Below are positions 1-9,046 of a stretch of DNA of 64,000 nucleotides, in pieces. Every line of letters begins with the position of its first letter. Position 1 is the first letter of the stretch. The translations under genes and the position numbers were made by a program. The notes beneath the pieces were generated by a model. The model saw nothing but the letters and a program-made list of their open reading frames with translations. It was not told where the DNA came from and made no database searches. Origin of the DNA: RHLJ01 sp965601955 (GTDB lineage Bacteria > Bacteroidota > Rhodothermia > Balneolales > Balneolaceae); NCBI GenBank assembly GCA_965601955.1, contig OZ271855.1, positions 2,852,001 to 2,916,000 of the forward strand. Reading direction: 5' to 3'.

Positions 1-1529
1 AGCTTGTAGGAAATTACCCTCCCGTTGTAGAAGTACGAGGCGAAGCTTTTATGGAGCGGGAAGCATTCGCACGAATGAATCAAAAGAGAGAGGAAGAAGG
101 ATTGTCAGTTTTTGCCAATCCCAGGAATTCAACTGCAGGGTCTTTAAAAATGCAAGATCCTCGCGCCGTTGCACAGCGCCCAATTCGATTTTTTGCCTTC
201 GATCTGCTTTTTGAGGACGAAGATGATTCAATTACGCAAGCTCAAAAAGTTGATCTGCTTAATAAATATGGATTGCCCGCAAATAAATACCCAAAAGTAT
301 GTGAGACCATAGAAGAGGTTCATCAAACAATAAAAGAGTTCGACGAACTGAGGCATACTCTCCCCTATGAAACGGATGGAGTGGTAATTAAGGTGAATCA
401 GACCAACTTAAGGGCCCAACTTGGCAGTACATCTAAATTCCCACGCTGGGCAATTGCTTATAAATTCGAAGCTGAGCAAGCTATTACCGTTATAAATGAT
501 ATCACCTTACAGGTTGGGCGGCTGGGAACTATCACTCCTGTTGCTGAACTAGAACCTGTTTTGTTAGCAGGAACAACTGTAAAACGTGCTTCTTTGCATA
601 ACGAGGAAGAAATACATCGTAAAGATATTCGCATTGGGGATACGGTGGTCGTGGAAAAAGCCGGGGAAATCATTCCCCAGGTAATAAGTGTGGTGAATCC
701 TGATCGAAAAAAAAGGTCTCCTATTTTACGATTTCCAAGCAATTGCCCGGCTTGTAATGAAAAGCTTATTAAATACGAAGGTGAAGTAGCCTGGCGGTGT
801 GTTAATCCATTATGCCCTCCACAAGTACGGATTAAAATTGAACACTTTGCTTCCCGTGATGCCTTAGATATTGAAGGCCTTGGAGAGTCGGTAGTTGATC
901 AGCTGGTAACTGAAGGGCTGATTTCCAATTATGCCGATTTATATGAATTGAATATGGAACAGATTGTTCCTCTTGAGCGCATGGCCGAAAAGAGTGCGCA
1001 GAACCTTATCGATGGCATTAATAAAAGCAAAACCCAACCTTTCGAAAGAGTGCTTTATGCCCTGGGTATCCGGTTTGTTGGAAAAACGGTAGCTAAGGAT
1101 TTGGCTAAAGCTTTTAAGAATATTGAGAACCTGCGAAATGCTACTGAGGAAGAACTATTGGCAGTAGATTCCATAGGCCCCAGAATAGCAGCTTCGGTTG
1201 TAGAATTCTTCAATCATGAGACCTACAAAGCCCTTACCGAAAGGCTAATTTCCTACGGATTGCAGTTCGAAATTGAAGAGGTTGAATTAGCTTCTAATGT
1301 ATTCGAAGGGAAAACTATTGTATTGACCGGAACCCTTCCTACCCTTTCAAGAAAGGATGCCGCCGAGTTAATCGAACAAAACGGCGGAAAAACCTCTTCC
1401 TCGGTAAGTAAAAAGACCGATTATGTTCTTGCAGGTGAATCTGCAGGTAGCAAACTTACCAAAGCTCAGAATCTAGGGATTGAGATTCTGGATGAGAGTG
1501 AGTTTCTTTCAATGATAGGTGAATCATAG
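1..1529 (+). CDS. ligA: NAD-dependent DNA ligase LigA, 5' truncated by window
   Basis: This enzyme seals nicks in DNA during replication and repair, using NAD+. The reading frame is open from base 3 and lacks an N-terminus, so the KxDG lysine lies outside the window; about 508 of roughly 670 residues are visible. Seen in order: the end of the adenylation domain (VEVRGEAFM, then DGVVIKVN and KFPRWAIAYKF), the OB fold (TPVAELEPVLLAGTTVKRAS), a four-cysteine zinc finger (CPACN...CVNPLCP), helix-hairpin-helix repeats (VDSIGPRIAASV) and a C-terminal BRCT domain (GKTIVLTGTLP). An ATP-dependent ligase is also present at 25.6 kb. The stop at 1527-1529 is three bases before the next gene, so the two are probably co-transcribed. 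Confidence 0.97.
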   Translation, partial: LVGNYPPVVEVRGEAFMEREAFARMNQKREEEGLSVFANPRNSTAGSLKMQDPRAVAQRPIRFFAFDLLFEDEDDSITQAQKVDLLNKYGLPANKYPKVCETIEEVHQTIKEFDELRHTLPYETDGVVIKVNQTNLRAQLGSTSKFPRWAIAYKFEAEQAITVINDITLQVGRLGTITPVAELEPVLLAGTTVKRASLHNEEEIHRKDIRIGDTVVVEKAGEIIPQVISVVNPDRKKRSPILRFPSNCPACNEKLIKYEGEVAWRCVNPLCPPQVRIKIEHFASRDALDIEGLGESVVDQLVTEGLISNYADLYELNMEQIVPLERMAEKSAQNLIDGINKSKTQPFERVLYALGIRFVGKTVAKDLAKAFKNIENLRNATEEELLAVDSIGPRIAASVVEFFNHETYKALTERLISYGLQFEIEEVELASNVFEGKTIVLTGTLPTLSRKDAAELIEQNGGKTSSSVSKKTDYVLAGESAGSKLTKAQNLGIEILDESEFLSMIGES

Positions 1530-1532
1530 ATT

Positions 1533-2747
1533 ATGGATATTAATCCTTTAGATACCGAACAAATAGGGATCAAAACCCTCGAAAAACATCTAATCCGAAC
1601 TAAGAGTGATGCTTCTCTTAAAATCGGTATCCCCAAGGAGAACTCAGTAGATGAAAAAAGAGTGTCTTTGACTCCTGGAGGAGTTTCAATACTTCGAGCT
1701 AATGGCCATGAAGTGTTTATCGAAAAAGGAGCGGGTAATGAGGCGAACTTCACAGATAGAGATTATGCAGAGGCAGGAGCTGAAATTGCCCTTAGCACCG
1801 ATGATGTCTACAAAAAATCAGAGCTGATTCTGAAAATCGCTCCCCTTTCACCTGAAGAGTATGAATACCTACAGCCCAATCACACCTTAATTTCGGCACT
1901 GCACCTTGGGAGCCAAACGAAAGAGTATTTTGATGCTTTAGCAGAAAAGAATGTAACTGGGATTGGCTATGAGTTTATTCATGGTAACGATAAGGAATTC
2001 CCTATTGTCCGAATGATGCACGAGATAACCGGTTCGATTGCTGTGCAAATAGCTGCCCATTATCTCGAAAGCAGGAGTAATGGTCAGGGTATCATGCTTG
2101 GAGGAATCTCGGGAGTTCCGCCTGCTACTGTGGTAATCCTAGGAGCTGGAATTACGGGTGAATATGCAGCACGTACCGCTTTGGGCTATGGTGCCCAGGT
2201 TTTTGTGATGGATAATGATCTAACAGCCCTGCGCCGACTTGAAAATGCTCTTGACCGTAGAATTATTACGGCAGTAGCAAATCAGCAATACCTCAGTAAT
2301 GCCTTGAAGTTCGCTGATGTGATTATTGGAGCGGCTATGGCCGAAGGCGAACGTTCGCCGTGTTGGGTGACTGAGGAAATGGTAGCAGGCATGAAGGCAG
2401 GTAGTGTGATTGTGGATACCGTTATTGACCAGGGAGGATGTGTAGCAACCAGCCAGGCAACTACCCATTCAAATCCAATTTTCAGTGTTCATGATGTTAC
2501 TCATTATTGTGTACCAAATATTCCGGCAAACGTAGCCAGAACAGCTACCTATGCACTGAACAACGTACTTGTTCCCTATGTGTTGGCCATTGGTGATGCG
2601 GGAGGGGTAAAAGAATGCTTATGGGAAAATGTAGCCTTAAGAAATGGCACCTACGCTTATAAGAAGCATATCACAAAAAAATCAATTAGTGAGATGTTTG
2701 ATATCCCCTACCGCGGTATAGAAATGCTGATCGCTTCCCAAATATAA
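1533..2747 (+). CDS. ald: Alanine dehydrogenase
   Basis: The predicted enzyme interconverts L-alanine and pyruvate plus ammonia with NAD(H) in the cytoplasm. The 404-residue product has the AlaDh/PNT N-terminal signature (IGIPKE, then EKRVSLTPGGV), a Rossmann glycine motif (VVILGAGITGEYAART), the conserved VDTVIDQGGCVATS stretch and HYCVPNIPANVARTAT near the C-terminus. It carries about 28 extra residues before the usual start at IGIPKE, which I accept because the ATG at 1533 lies just after ligA. A transhydrogenase alpha-subunit homologue is less likely, because the C-terminal VPNIPANVART region fits alanine dehydrogenase. It is followed by a 21-bp inverted repeat that could end the transcript. 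Confidence 0.92.
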   Translation: MDINPLDTEQIGIKTLEKHLIRTKSDASLKIGIPKENSVDEKRVSLTPGGVSILRANGHEVFIEKGAGNEANFTDRDYAEAGAEIALSTDDVYKKSELILKIAPLSPEEYEYLQPNHTLISALHLGSQTKEYFDALAEKNVTGIGYEFIHGNDKEFPIVRMMHEITGSIAVQIAAHYLESRSNGQGIMLGGISGVPPATVVILGAGITGEYAARTALGYGAQVFVMDNDLTALRRLENALDRRIITAVANQQYLSNALKFADVIIGAAMAEGERSPCWVTEEMVAGMKAGSVIVDTVIDQGGCVATSQATTHSNPIFSVHDVTHYCVPNIPANVARTATYALNNVLVPYVLAIGDAGGVKECLWENVALRNGTYAYKKHITKKSISEMFDIPYRGIEMLIASQI

Positions 2748-2761
2748 TTTTGAATGATTAT

Positions 2762-2819
2762 TTATGGATTTTGAATTAAGCTGATGAGATATTCCTACAG
2801 CTTAATTCAAAATCTATAA
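2762..2819. repeat. 21-bp inverted repeat with 16-nt loop, downstream of ald
   Basis: The arms at 2762-2782 and 2799-2819 pair over 21 positions with a single G-U pair. The core is GATTTTGAATTAAGCT. There is no T-tract, so it may be an mRNA 3'-end stabiliser or a dispersed palindrome rather than a classical terminator. Confidence 0.7.
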
Positions 2820-2832
2820 TTCAAAATTTCTC

Positions 2833-3198
2833 TTGTCCGAACTTTCGCATTCAAATTATATCCGAATAAGCCTGATTAACTGGATTCTCAGTGTTCCATT
2901 AATCGTTCTCTTTGCCTGGCCATACTATTATGCCGCAAAATTATTGGGGATGATGGAAATGCTAAGGTATTTGGGGGCCTTTATGTTTTCCATTCCTTTT
3001 ATGATGACTATCATTCATGGACATGTAACAATGGCTTTAGGCTCCTCTCACCGCAATCACTATTACGATTGGCTGCTAGACCACCCCTACTCCTATGGAC
3101 TTTTTTTCCATCAAATGATGGTGAAAACCAGGTTTAGGTTGGTGTTACTTATTCTGAGTCTAATCTTTTTACCAGTTGGGTATTTATTGAGCTTTTAG
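2833..3198 (+). CDS. Small integral membrane protein, unknown function
   Basis: I do not recognise a family. The 121-residue product is hydrophobic, with about three predicted membrane segments: around residues 14-36 (WILSVPLIVLFAW), 45-66 (GAFMFSIPFMMTI) and 100-120 (LVLLILSLIFLPVGYLL). Between the second and third is a polar loop rich in His and Tyr (SSHRNHYYDWLLDHPYSYG). The only upstream start is a TTG at 2833. No clear ribosome binding site is visible, so the true start could be internal. The gene stands alone between the ald hairpin and the RAYT transposase. Confidence 0.6.
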   Translation: MSELSHSNYIRISLINWILSVPLIVLFAWPYYYAAKLLGMMEMLRYLGAFMFSIPFMMTIIHGHVTMALGSSHRNHYYDWLLDHPYSYGLFFHQMMVKTRFRLVLLILSLIFLPVGYLLSF

Positions 3199-3311
3199 AG
3201 ATCGGTTAATCTAATAAGTCTATTTAAGAATCAGATATGAGCTAATACCTACCTATAACTACCAATCGAAATAAGATTTCGAGATTTTAAATCTAGAATA
3301 AAATATGCAAG

Positions 3312-3330
3312 CATGGACTTTAGTCCTGCT
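3312..3330. repeat. REP-like hairpin at the 3' side of the RAYT gene
   Basis: The 19 bases read GCATGGACTTTAGTCCTGC. The inner part GGACT-TT-AGTCC is a perfect five-pair stem. The hairpin overlaps the transposase stop codon. A related hairpin in inverted orientation lies at 3768-3786, sharing GCATGG at one end and CCTGC at the other. This pairing fits the REP ends recognised by RAYT enzymes. Confidence 0.65.
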
Positions 3331-3748
3331 CTCCCTTAAGGATTAATTCTTTCAATTCCTCTGCATAGCTCAACCCCTTATGATGCTCTTCTTGATTGTA
3401 AATATATTTTCGGGTTTTCATGACATCACACTCCGATACTGAAAAGATTCCATATCCTTCTTGCCATTCAAATGGTTCTTCTAAAATGATATTCCTATTT
3501 ATCCAGTAAGATGACTCTCCCTTTAATAATTTTATGATTTCAGCTGGGCTTTGTGATGTTCTCAGTCGAAACAAACAATGAATATGATCTTCAACACCAT
3601 TTATTGTATCTAATTGAATCCCATTCTTCCAGGCATATTCTTTAATGTGATTGAATACTCTAAACCGAAATGACTTACCAAGAATTTGAATCCTATCTTT
3701 TGTACTCCAAACGGAATGCAGCCATATTATTGCTAAATGCTTAGCCAT
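3320..3748 (-). CDS. REP-associated tyrosine transposase (RAYT, IS200/Y1 family)
   Basis: This is a Y1 HUH single-strand transposase-like protein. Seen in the product: the HUH metal motif as EDHIHCLF, and near the C-terminus the YIYNQEEHHKG stretch, where the catalytic tyrosine lies in this family. The frame is open to an ATG at 3784, but I place the start at the ATG at 3746-3748 (product MAKHLAIIWLHSVWST), where family proteins normally begin. The upstream ATG falls inside the flanking hairpin. The product is 142 residues from this start, a usual length. REP-like hairpins bound it on both sides. RAYTs are usually domesticated single-copy genes that move REP sequences rather than themselves. 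Confidence 0.88.
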   Translation of the reverse strand: MAKHLAIIWLHSVWSTKDRIQILGKSFRFRVFNHIKEYAWKNGIQLDTINGVEDHIHCLFRLRTSQSPAEIIKLLKGESSYWINRNIILEEPFEWQEGYGIFSVSECDVMKTRKYIYNQEEHHKGLSYAEELKELILKGEQD

Positions 3749-3767
3749 CTTTTTATTTCTATTAATC

Positions 3768-3786
3768 GCAGGGTTTAAACCCATGC
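3768..3786. repeat. REP-like hairpin at the 5' side of the RAYT gene
   Basis: GCAGGGTTTAAACCCATGC contains the perfect palindrome GGGTTTAAACCC. It is the inverted counterpart of the hairpin at 3312-3330, with 13 of 19 positions matching on reverse complementation. Confidence 0.65.
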
Positions 3787-3849
3787 TTTTTTATGACCTG
3801 ACCAAATCACCGTACAGAGATAAAAATATAAAACCTCTTTAACTCTAAA

Positions 3850-5748
3850 CTAAACAGCCTCTCCATTCTTAATAGCTTCAACCACACTGGGATCTAACAG
3901 TGTTGAAGTATCTCCCAAATTGTCCAAATCCTGGGCCGCTACTTTTCTTAGAATCCTACGCATGATCTTACCGGAACGTGTTTTAGGAAGGCCAGGAACT
4001 ACCTGAATTTTATCTGGTTTAGCAATTGGGCCGATAATCTTAACTACCAAATCAAGGAGTTCTTTTTTGAATGCAGCTGTATCCGTTATTTCTCCATCGC
4101 AAATCATAAATGCAAAGACCCCTTGCCCTTTAATGTCATGCGGATATCCCACAACAGCTGTTTCCACTACTTTAGGATGTTCGTCCAAAGCATTTTCAAT
4201 TTCTGCCGTTCCTAACCGATGCCCAGACACATTGAGTACATCATCAACCCTTCCAGTGATACGATAATATCCGTCTTCATCCCTGCGGCATCCATCCCCA
4301 GTGAAGTAATAGCCTTTGTAAGCTGATAGATAGGTTTGCTTGTACCGTTCATGGTCTCCATAGACAGTCCGGGCTATTGAAGGCCATGGGTGTTTGATGC
4401 ATAAATTTCCTTCTACTCCATTTCCTTCAATTTCTTTCCCGGTTTCGTCCATCAATACCGGGAAAATTCCTGGAAGCGGTAGTGTAGCAAAGCCAGGTTT
4501 AGTTGGGGTAATACCTCCTAAGGGAGAAATCATAATCCCTCCTGTTTCTGTTTGCCACCAGGTATCAACAATGGAACATTGATTATTACCTATATGGGTA
4601 TGATACCAATGCCAGGCTTCTTCATTAATAGGTTCGCCAACCGATCCCAATATCTTAAGTGAGCTTAGGTCATATTTTCGAACGAAATCAAGGTCAAAGC
4701 TCATCAACGCACGAATTGCAGTTGGAGCCGTATAGAAATGAGTGACTTTATACTTCTCCACTACTTCCCAAAACCGGCCTGCATCCGGATAGGTTGGCGT
4801 TCCTTCAAAAATAATTCCGGTTGTTCCAGTAAAAAGAGGGCCATAGATGATGTAGCTATGACCTGTAATCCAGCCCGCATCAGCGGTACACCAGTAAATA
4901 TCATCAGCACCTACCTGGAATACGTTTCTGAATGAATAGCTGGTATACACCATATATCCGCCACAGGTATGAACCACACCTTTTGGCTTGCCTGTAGAGC
5001 CGGATGTGTAGAGAATGAAGAGCGGGTCTTCCGAGTCCATTTCCACTGCTTCATGTTGCTTTGAGGCATTTCGAATTAAGTTATGCCACCACTCATCTCT
5101 GCCTTCTACCCAATCGATATCCCTATTAGTCCGCTGGCATACAATTACATTTTTAACCGAAGGGCTGGTTTCGAGCGCTTCATCGGAAATATCTTTAAGG
5201 GGAACGTGCTTATCCCCTCTTCTCAAACCATCATTGGTGATTAGCATCTTAGCCTCACAGTCATTGATTCGTTCACTCAACGACTGAGCCGAGAATCCTG
5301 CAAATACAATAGAGTGTACTGCTCCTATTCGGGCACAGGCCAACGCTGCGATGATTAGCTCGGGAGTCATCGCCATATAGATGCAAACACGATCCCCTTT
5401 TTCTATTCCTTTGCTTTGCAGCACATTTGAAAATCGGCAAACATCTTCGTGAAGCTGTCTGTACGTAATTGTTCTTCGAAAAGAATCAGGGTGATTGGGT
5501 TCAAAGATAAATGCTGTCTTATTGCCAATGGTATTGAGATGGCGATCGAGTGCATTTTCGGTAATATTCAGTTTACCTCCTTCAAACCATTTGATATCAG
5601 CAGTTTCAAAACCTCCGCTTTGTACAGTGTGCCATCTCTTTCTCCAGTAAAAGGTTCCGGCTTCATGCTCCCAAAAAGCCAGACGGTCTTTTTCACTGGC
5701 ATCAAAAGTTTCCTGGTAGTTATTGAACGATTTTATATTCAGCCACAT
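3850..5748 (-). CDS. acs: Acetyl-CoA synthetase (acetate-CoA ligase)
   Basis: The enzyme activates acetate to acetyl-CoA through an acetyl-adenylate. The 632 residues match the usual length of about 650. Seen in order: the N-terminal ACAS region (FWEHEAGTFYWRKRWHTV), the ANL adenylation signature LYTSGSTGKPKGVVHT, DIYWCTADAGWITGHSYIIYG, VDTWWQTETGG, the hinge region YYFTGDGCRRDEDGYYRITG, GRVDDVLNVSGHRLGTAEIE and the C-terminal PKTRSGKIMRR, whose lysine is the regulatory acetylation site in characterised enzymes. It is a single gene, divergent from the Lhr-like helicase across a 75-bp gap that must hold both promoters. Confidence 0.97.
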   Translation of the reverse strand: MWLNIKSFNNYQETFDASEKDRLAFWEHEAGTFYWRKRWHTVQSGGFETADIKWFEGGKLNITENALDRHLNTIGNKTAFIFEPNHPDSFRRTITYRQLHEDVCRFSNVLQSKGIEKGDRVCIYMAMTPELIIAALACARIGAVHSIVFAGFSAQSLSERINDCEAKMLITNDGLRRGDKHVPLKDISDEALETSPSVKNVIVCQRTNRDIDWVEGRDEWWHNLIRNASKQHEAVEMDSEDPLFILYTSGSTGKPKGVVHTCGGYMVYTSYSFRNVFQVGADDIYWCTADAGWITGHSYIIYGPLFTGTTGIIFEGTPTYPDAGRFWEVVEKYKVTHFYTAPTAIRALMSFDLDFVRKYDLSSLKILGSVGEPINEEAWHWYHTHIGNNQCSIVDTWWQTETGGIMISPLGGITPTKPGFATLPLPGIFPVLMDETGKEIEGNGVEGNLCIKHPWPSIARTVYGDHERYKQTYLSAYKGYYFTGDGCRRDEDGYYRITGRVDDVLNVSGHRLGTAEIENALDEHPKVVETAVVGYPHDIKGQGVFAFMICDGEITDTAAFKKELLDLVVKIIGPIAKPDKIQVVPGLPKTRSGKIMRRILRKVAAQDLDNLGDTSTLLDPSVVEAIKNGEAV

Positions 5749-5823
5749 TTTCCGTCAAATTGGTTAGGTTTCGAAGTGTCGAATGTTGACGCTTTTTAGG
5801 CGCATAAGCAAGAATAAATTCTA

Positions 5824-8298
5824 TTGAATAAGCAGGTATTTAAAGGTGAACAAATTGTTGAGGAATGGTTTAATTCTAAGGGATGGACCATCTTTCCATT
5901 TCAGCAGGAAGTTTGGGATCATTTTCTAAGTGGAAAGAGAGGCCTGCTTAATGCTCCAACTGGAAGTGGTAAGACTTTTGCCCTTTGGATGCCTAATATC
6001 ATTAAGTGGATCAATGAGCACCCGGATGATTACTCCGAAAAAGAGTCTAACGGGCTTAAAGTACTATGGATAACTCCGCTTAGAGCCTTGGCAAAGGATA
6101 TACAAAGTGCCCTGCAAACTTCTTTGGATGAAATGGGAATCCCCTGGGAAGTAGGTAGAAGAACCGGGGATGTATCCCAATCAATAAAGCAAAAGCAAAA
6201 CCGGAAGATGCCGGAAGTGTTGATTACCACTCCAGAAAGCATCCATATTCTGCTCGCCCAAAAGAATTATGAACGCCACTTCAAAAAGCTGGATGCCATT
6301 ATCATTGATGAATGGCATGAGCTATTGGGCTCTAAAAGAGGTATACAAGTTGAGTTAGGGCTATCAAGATTAAAAGCATTAAGGCCTAGTCTTTCCATTT
6401 GGGGGATTTCAGCAACCATTGGAAATATAGATCAGGCACTGGAAGTACTCTTAGGCAATGAATTCAACTCCTCTGATAGCGTAATTGTAAAAGCTGATAT
6501 CAAAAAGGATTTAGTTATTGAATCTGTTTTGCCAGATGAGATTGAAACCTTCCCCTGGCATGGACATTTGGGACTCAATCTTTTGCCCAAAATCCTACCG
6601 ATAATTGATTCCCATACTTCCACTTTGATATTCACAAATACAAGAGGCCAGTCAGAAGCCTGGTTCCAAAGAATATTGGACGCCCGTCCCGACTATGCCG
6701 GCACTATAGCTTTGCATCACGGCTCATTAGATAGAGAAGTAAGGGACTGGGTTGAAAAATCACTTCATGAAGGGATTCTTAAGGCAGTAGTGTGTACTTC
6801 CAGTCTTGATTTAGGTGTGGATTTTAGCCCGGTTGATACCGTAGTCCAAATTGGTAGCCCAAAAGGAATCGCCCGTTTCTTACAAAGAGCTGGAAGAAGT
6901 GGTCACAAACCCGGAGCAACCAGCTCTATCCATTTTGTTCCTACTCATGCCCTGGAATTAATTGAAGCAGCAGCCTTAAAAAATGCAGTAGATGAATCTG
7001 AAATGGAAAGCCGGGAACCTATTCTAAAACCCATAGATGTTCTCGTCCAGTATTTGGTAACGTTGGCTGTTTCTGATGGCTTTAATCCCAATGATCTATT
7101 TCAAGAGATTAAATCTACATTCGCCTACCAAACATTAAATCGTGATGAGTGGGAATGGGCACTACAATTTGTTACTACCGGAGGAAAATCCTTAAGTAAT
7201 TATCCTGAATATTCGAAAGTAATTGTTGATGAAGAAAACATATACCGGGTTGAAGACAGAAAAATAGCACGAAGGCACCGCATGAGTATTGGTACTATTA
7301 CCAGTGACTCTTCGCTTAGGGTTCGATATTTAAGTGGAGGATCGTTAGGCTCTATTGAAGAGACATTCATTGCAAGCCTTAATATTGGAGATAAGTTCTG
7401 GTTTGCGGGAAGAAACCTGGAATTGATTCAAATTAAAGAAAACACTGCATTCGTAAGGAGAGCGAAAGGATCCAAGTCAAAAGTTCCAAGCTGGCAAGGT
7501 GGACGTATGTCACTTTCTTCAAATATGTCTAAAATCCTTCGAAGAACTATGCAGAAGGCAATTGCTGGAAATACTGGGATGATCGAGCTAGATACGATCT
7601 CCCCAATTTTAGATGTCCAAAAAGACTGGTCTATTTTACCGGGTGAAAGTCAATTCCTGATTGAGAAGAGCTTTTCAAGAGAAGGTTGCCATGTATTCTT
7701 CTATCCTTTTGAAGGCCGCTATGTTCACGAAGGGATGTCTGCTGTTCTAGCCCATCGCATTTCAAAGATGAAACCCATTACCTTCTCCATTGCCATGAAT
7801 GATTATGGGTTTGAATTACTATCTGATCAGGATATTCCTATTGAAGAGGCATTAGAGAACGATGTACTCTCACCTGATAATTTATCTGAAGATATCCGAT
7901 CTAGCCTCAATAATACTGAGCTGGCCAAGAGAAAATTCTGGGAAGTAGGACAAGTTGCTGGCTTGATTTTTCATGGATTCCCGGGAGAGCAACGCAAGAC
8001 CAAGCATTTAAGGATGAACTCCAGCTTATTGTTTGATGTATTTGCTCAATATGAACCAGACCATTTACTCATCCAACAGGCTTTTGATGAAGTCATGTTT
8101 TTCCAACTGGATGAAATTCGGCTCCAAAAAGTGATGATGAAAATCCAACACCAGGAAATAGTATTAAATCATACGGAACGCTTTACTCCCTATGCATTCC
8201 CAATAATGGTTGACCGTTTACGGGGAAAACTGAGTTCCGAAAAATTGATTGATCGGATACAAAAAATGCAACTACAGCTAGGAAAGCATATTAAATGA
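5824..8298 (+). CDS. Lhr-like DEXH helicase, ligase-associated DNA damage response type
   Basis: This is a superfamily 2 ATP-dependent helicase of 824 residues. Seen: Walker A as NAPTGSGKTFALW near residue 40, motif Ia TPLRALAKD, a DEWH box in IIDEWHELLGS, SAT motif GISATIGN, motif V SSLDLGVDFSPVD, motif VI FLQRAGRSGH, and the long C-terminal Lhr region. The length is that of the short Lhr form found next to an ATP-dependent ligase, an MBL exonuclease and the PdeM phosphoesterase. Here it overlaps pdeM by four bases (ATGA), while the ligase and exonuclease lie about 15.5 kb downstream. The start is a TTG at 5824; no better in-frame ATG precedes the Walker motif. Confidence 0.93.
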   Translation: MNKQVFKGEQIVEEWFNSKGWTIFPFQQEVWDHFLSGKRGLLNAPTGSGKTFALWMPNIIKWINEHPDDYSEKESNGLKVLWITPLRALAKDIQSALQTSLDEMGIPWEVGRRTGDVSQSIKQKQNRKMPEVLITTPESIHILLAQKNYERHFKKLDAIIIDEWHELLGSKRGIQVELGLSRLKALRPSLSIWGISATIGNIDQALEVLLGNEFNSSDSVIVKADIKKDLVIESVLPDEIETFPWHGHLGLNLLPKILPIIDSHTSTLIFTNTRGQSEAWFQRILDARPDYAGTIALHHGSLDREVRDWVEKSLHEGILKAVVCTSSLDLGVDFSPVDTVVQIGSPKGIARFLQRAGRSGHKPGATSSIHFVPTHALELIEAAALKNAVDESEMESREPILKPIDVLVQYLVTLAVSDGFNPNDLFQEIKSTFAYQTLNRDEWEWALQFVTTGGKSLSNYPEYSKVIVDEENIYRVEDRKIARRHRMSIGTITSDSSLRVRYLSGGSLGSIEETFIASLNIGDKFWFAGRNLELIQIKENTAFVRRAKGSKSKVPSWQGGRMSLSSNMSKILRRTMQKAIAGNTGMIELDTISPILDVQKDWSILPGESQFLIEKSFSREGCHVFFYPFEGRYVHEGMSAVLAHRISKMKPITFSIAMNDYGFELLSDQDIPIEEALENDVLSPDNLSEDIRSSLNNTELAKRKFWEVGQVAGLIFHGFPGEQRKTKHLRMNSSLLFDVFAQYEPDHLLIQQAFDEVMFFQLDEIRLQKVMMKIQHQEIVLNHTERFTPYAFPIMVDRLRGKLSSEKLIDRIQKMQLQLGKHIK

Positions 8299-8951
8299 AC
8301 CAGGAACAGGGCTTTAAGACAATTGTAAATAATCAGGAGTTCATCCTGGCATCAGAAAAAGCTCTATTCTGGATTGAGCAACAGACATTGATACTTTCTG
8401 ATCTTCACCTTGGAAAAACGGGGCATTTTCAGAAATCCGGAATTCCGGTACCAAGTGGTGTAAATAATGAAAACCTGGAAAGGCTTGATACGTTAGTTAG
8501 TCGGTTTGAGCCTCTTCATATTTTCTTTCTTGGCGACTTATTCCATAGTGATAAGAACCAGGAATGGGATCTATTTAAGGATTGGCGAGCTAGTTATCCA
8601 TCCATACAAATGATTCTGGCAATGGGTAATCACGATTTCTATTCTCCCGAAGAATATGAAGCACTAGGTTTAATCTGTGTTTCTTCTATTAATGCCCATT
8701 CATTTATCTTTTGCCACGATCATACATTGATCAATCCTACTGACGATTATATCATCTCAGGACATATTCATCCTTCTGTAGTTTTAAAAGGAAAAGCCCG
8801 GCAAAAGCTTCGAATACCCTGCTTCTATTTTGGAAATCACTTTGGGCTATTACCTGCATTTGGAGGATTCACTGGAACCCATCCAATAGCACCAAAACGA
8901 GGTGAACAGGTATTTGGCATTGTGAATAATGAAATAGTTGAAATGACCTAA
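8295..8951 (+). CDS. pdeM: Ligase-associated DNA damage response phosphoesterase PdeM
   Basis: This is a calcineurin-like metallophosphoesterase of 218 residues. The metal-binding motifs are visible in order: DLHLGKTGHF, FLGDLFHS, MGNHDFY, FCHDH and SGHIHPSV. The family is found with Lhr-like helicases and ATP-dependent ligases and is proposed to be an endonuclease or phosphoesterase in double-strand break or damage repair. The ATG overlaps the helicase stop by four bases, which indicates translational coupling. The substrate is not known from sequence. Confidence 0.92.
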   Translation: MNQEQGFKTIVNNQEFILASEKALFWIEQQTLILSDLHLGKTGHFQKSGIPVPSGVNNENLERLDTLVSRFEPLHIFFLGDLFHSDKNQEWDLFKDWRASYPSIQMILAMGNHDFYSPEEYEALGLICVSSINAHSFIFCHDHTLINPTDDYIISGHIHPSVVLKGKARQKLRIPCFYFGNHFGLLPAFGGFTGTHPIAPKRGEQVFGIVNNEIVEMT

Positions 8952-9046
8952 AACCGTTACACCTGGTGGGAGAAAAATTTTTTTAGGTATTAACTTATTA
9001 CTACAGAAAGATTTACAAGAATTGTTACACTCGCAAAAATTAATTT

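Noticed and set aside
3312..3786. Active IS200/IS605 insertion sequence
   Set aside because: The transposase sequence and paired REP-like hairpins fit a domesticated RAYT. There is no tnpB, and the ends are REP palindromes rather than IS ends.
8946..8990. Terminator after pdeM (ACCTAAAA ... TTTTAGGT)
   Set aside because: The 8-bp stem has a loop of almost 30 nt and is AT-rich, too weak to call.
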